The notes under the pieces were generated by a model. The model was not told where the DNA came from. It ran no database searches and was given only the letters and a program-made list of their open reading frames with translations. From positions 434,001-498,000 of the forward strand of contig CBDCYP010000001.1 in the NCBI GenBank assembly GCA_965224235.1: 64,000 nucleotides of DNA. Direction: 5' to 3'. Made by a program: the position numbers and the translations under genes. The first letter of the stretch is position 1; every line of letters begins with the position of its first letter. This document shows, in pieces, positions 63,455 to 64,000 of the stretch. Origin of the DNA: G958295935 sp965224235 (GTDB lineage: Bacteria; Chloroflexota; Dehalococcoidia; Lucifugimonadales; Lucifugimonadaceae).

Positions 63455-64000
63455 TCACGGACGGTCCCATTCGGCAGGAATCCTGTCATGCGGCGGCGGC
63501 GACTCCTGGCGCGGCGCGGCAATCAGGTCGTACGCCAGGTCGTCCAAGGGGGTGTCGACGGTGACGGTCGACAGGGTGGCTTTGGCGGCCAGAACCTCGG
63601 GGTTCGCTGGGTCGCCGTCATCGGAGTCGGAGTGGTCGGCGTGAATCGTCAGGTCAACGTCGTGTGAGTGAGGGGCGGCCGGCTCCTCGCCGGCTTTCCA
63701 CAGTTTTTTGTGGCTTTCGAGATGATCGAGAAACAGGATGCCGTTGAGGTGATCGATTTCGTGCTCGATCGCCTGAGCAAGCAGTTCCTCTGCGGACAGT
63801 CTGAATTTGGCGCCCCACTCGTCGAGCGCCCTGGCCCGAATCGTTACGGACCGGTTGATCAGCCCGAAGTATCCGGGCACGCTCAGGCAACCCTCCTGGA
63901 TCTCCCGCTCGCCTGCCCGTTTGGTGATTAACGGATTTACGAAGACCCTCGGCTCCTCTTCGGGCAACTGGATGGTGACCACGCGTTTGAGCACGCCTAC
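63455..64000 (-). CDS. def: Peptide deformylase, 5' end beyond the window
   Basis: Peptide deformylase cut by the right edge of the window. The visible part begins within the metal-site strand (VGVLKRVVTIQLPE), and contains EGCLSVPGY and the zinc/iron site HEIDHLNGILFLDH. The frame stays open to the last base, so the start and the GxGLAAPQ motif lie outside. The C-terminus carries an unusual extension of about 65 residues, rich in Asp, His and Pro, that the core enzyme does not need. It removes the formyl group from nascent proteins. Confidence 0.92.
   Translation of the reverse strand, partial: VGVLKRVVTIQLPEEEPRVFVNPLITKRAGEREIQEGCLSVPGYFGLINRSVTIRARALDEWGAKFRLSAEELLAQAIEHEIDHLNGILFLDHLESHKKLWKAGEEPAAPHSHDVDLTIHADHSDSDDGDPANPEVLAAKATLSTVTVDTPLDDLAYDLIAAPRQESPPPHDRIPAEWDRP

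Overview
The window looks like a chromosomal segment from an uncultured Chloroflexota bacterium, most likely in or near Dehalococcoidia/SAR202. This is inference from gene content: lipoproteins with Thr-Pro-rich linkers, F420-type flavoenzymes, several D-2-hydroxyacid dehydrogenases, DUF1800/DUF1501 pairs, an amidase, a sulfatase and a UGSC-type selenoprotein. No rRNA or tRNA gene was seen. The DNA is moderately GC-rich and the genes sit in short same-strand runs with strong AGGAGG-type ribosome binding sites, some in front of TTG or GTG starts.

Layout. 0-5 kb: two tandem paralogous trypsin-like lipoproteases on the minus strand. 5-9.7 kb: a plus-strand run with a molybdopterin hydroxylase large subunit, a pterin carbinolamine dehydratase, an LLM flavin oxidoreductase and an aldo-keto reductase. 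9.7-10.8 kb: a gene-free, hairpin-dense stretch that may be a structured RNA. 10.8-15.9 kb: a decayed type ISP restriction-modification gene split by nested insertions (a dispersed repeat, then an IS1182-like element) and overlapped at its 3' end by an intact HEPN-like gene. 16.5-31.4 kb: MFS transporter, NUDIX relic, MetE-like protein, reductase, CocE-type hydrolase, lactonase, sulfatase, a C5 methyltransferase broken by a 178-bp mobile repeat, an NHL propeller and a DUF1501/DUF1800 pair. 31.5-41.1 kb: amidase, ThDP enzyme, M42-type peptidase and three D-2-hydroxyacid dehydrogenases, with the 3' relic of a fourth. 41.3-47.6 kb: a UGSC-type selenoprotein, a PHP/CehA-type metallohydrolase, a propeller protein, an epimerase and a phosphotriesterase-like hydrolase. 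47.7-64 kb: mostly housekeeping (holA, ychF-like, hemW, selB, nfo, secF, secD, def) plus two lipoproteins and small conserved genes.

How it fits together. Most accessory enzymes (xanthine dehydrogenase-type hydroxylase, LLM and PPOX flavoenzymes, hydroxyacid dehydrogenases, ThDP enzyme, amidase, sulfatase, esterase/lactonase-type hydrolases) suit oxidation and hydrolysis of diverse organic substrates, but no single pathway can be assembled. The best-supported unusual finding is the selenoprotein. Two reading frames separated by one TGA at 42627-42629 form a single 548-codon gene whose TGA lies in a U-G-T-C motif and is followed 11 nt later by an 8-bp hairpin. The dedicated elongation factor SelB is encoded 14 kb away.

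The other theme is small mobile DNA. At least five inverted-repeat element families occur, several with direct repeats at their ends that read as target duplications. They nest in one another and have inactivated a restriction-modification gene and a DNA methyltransferase.
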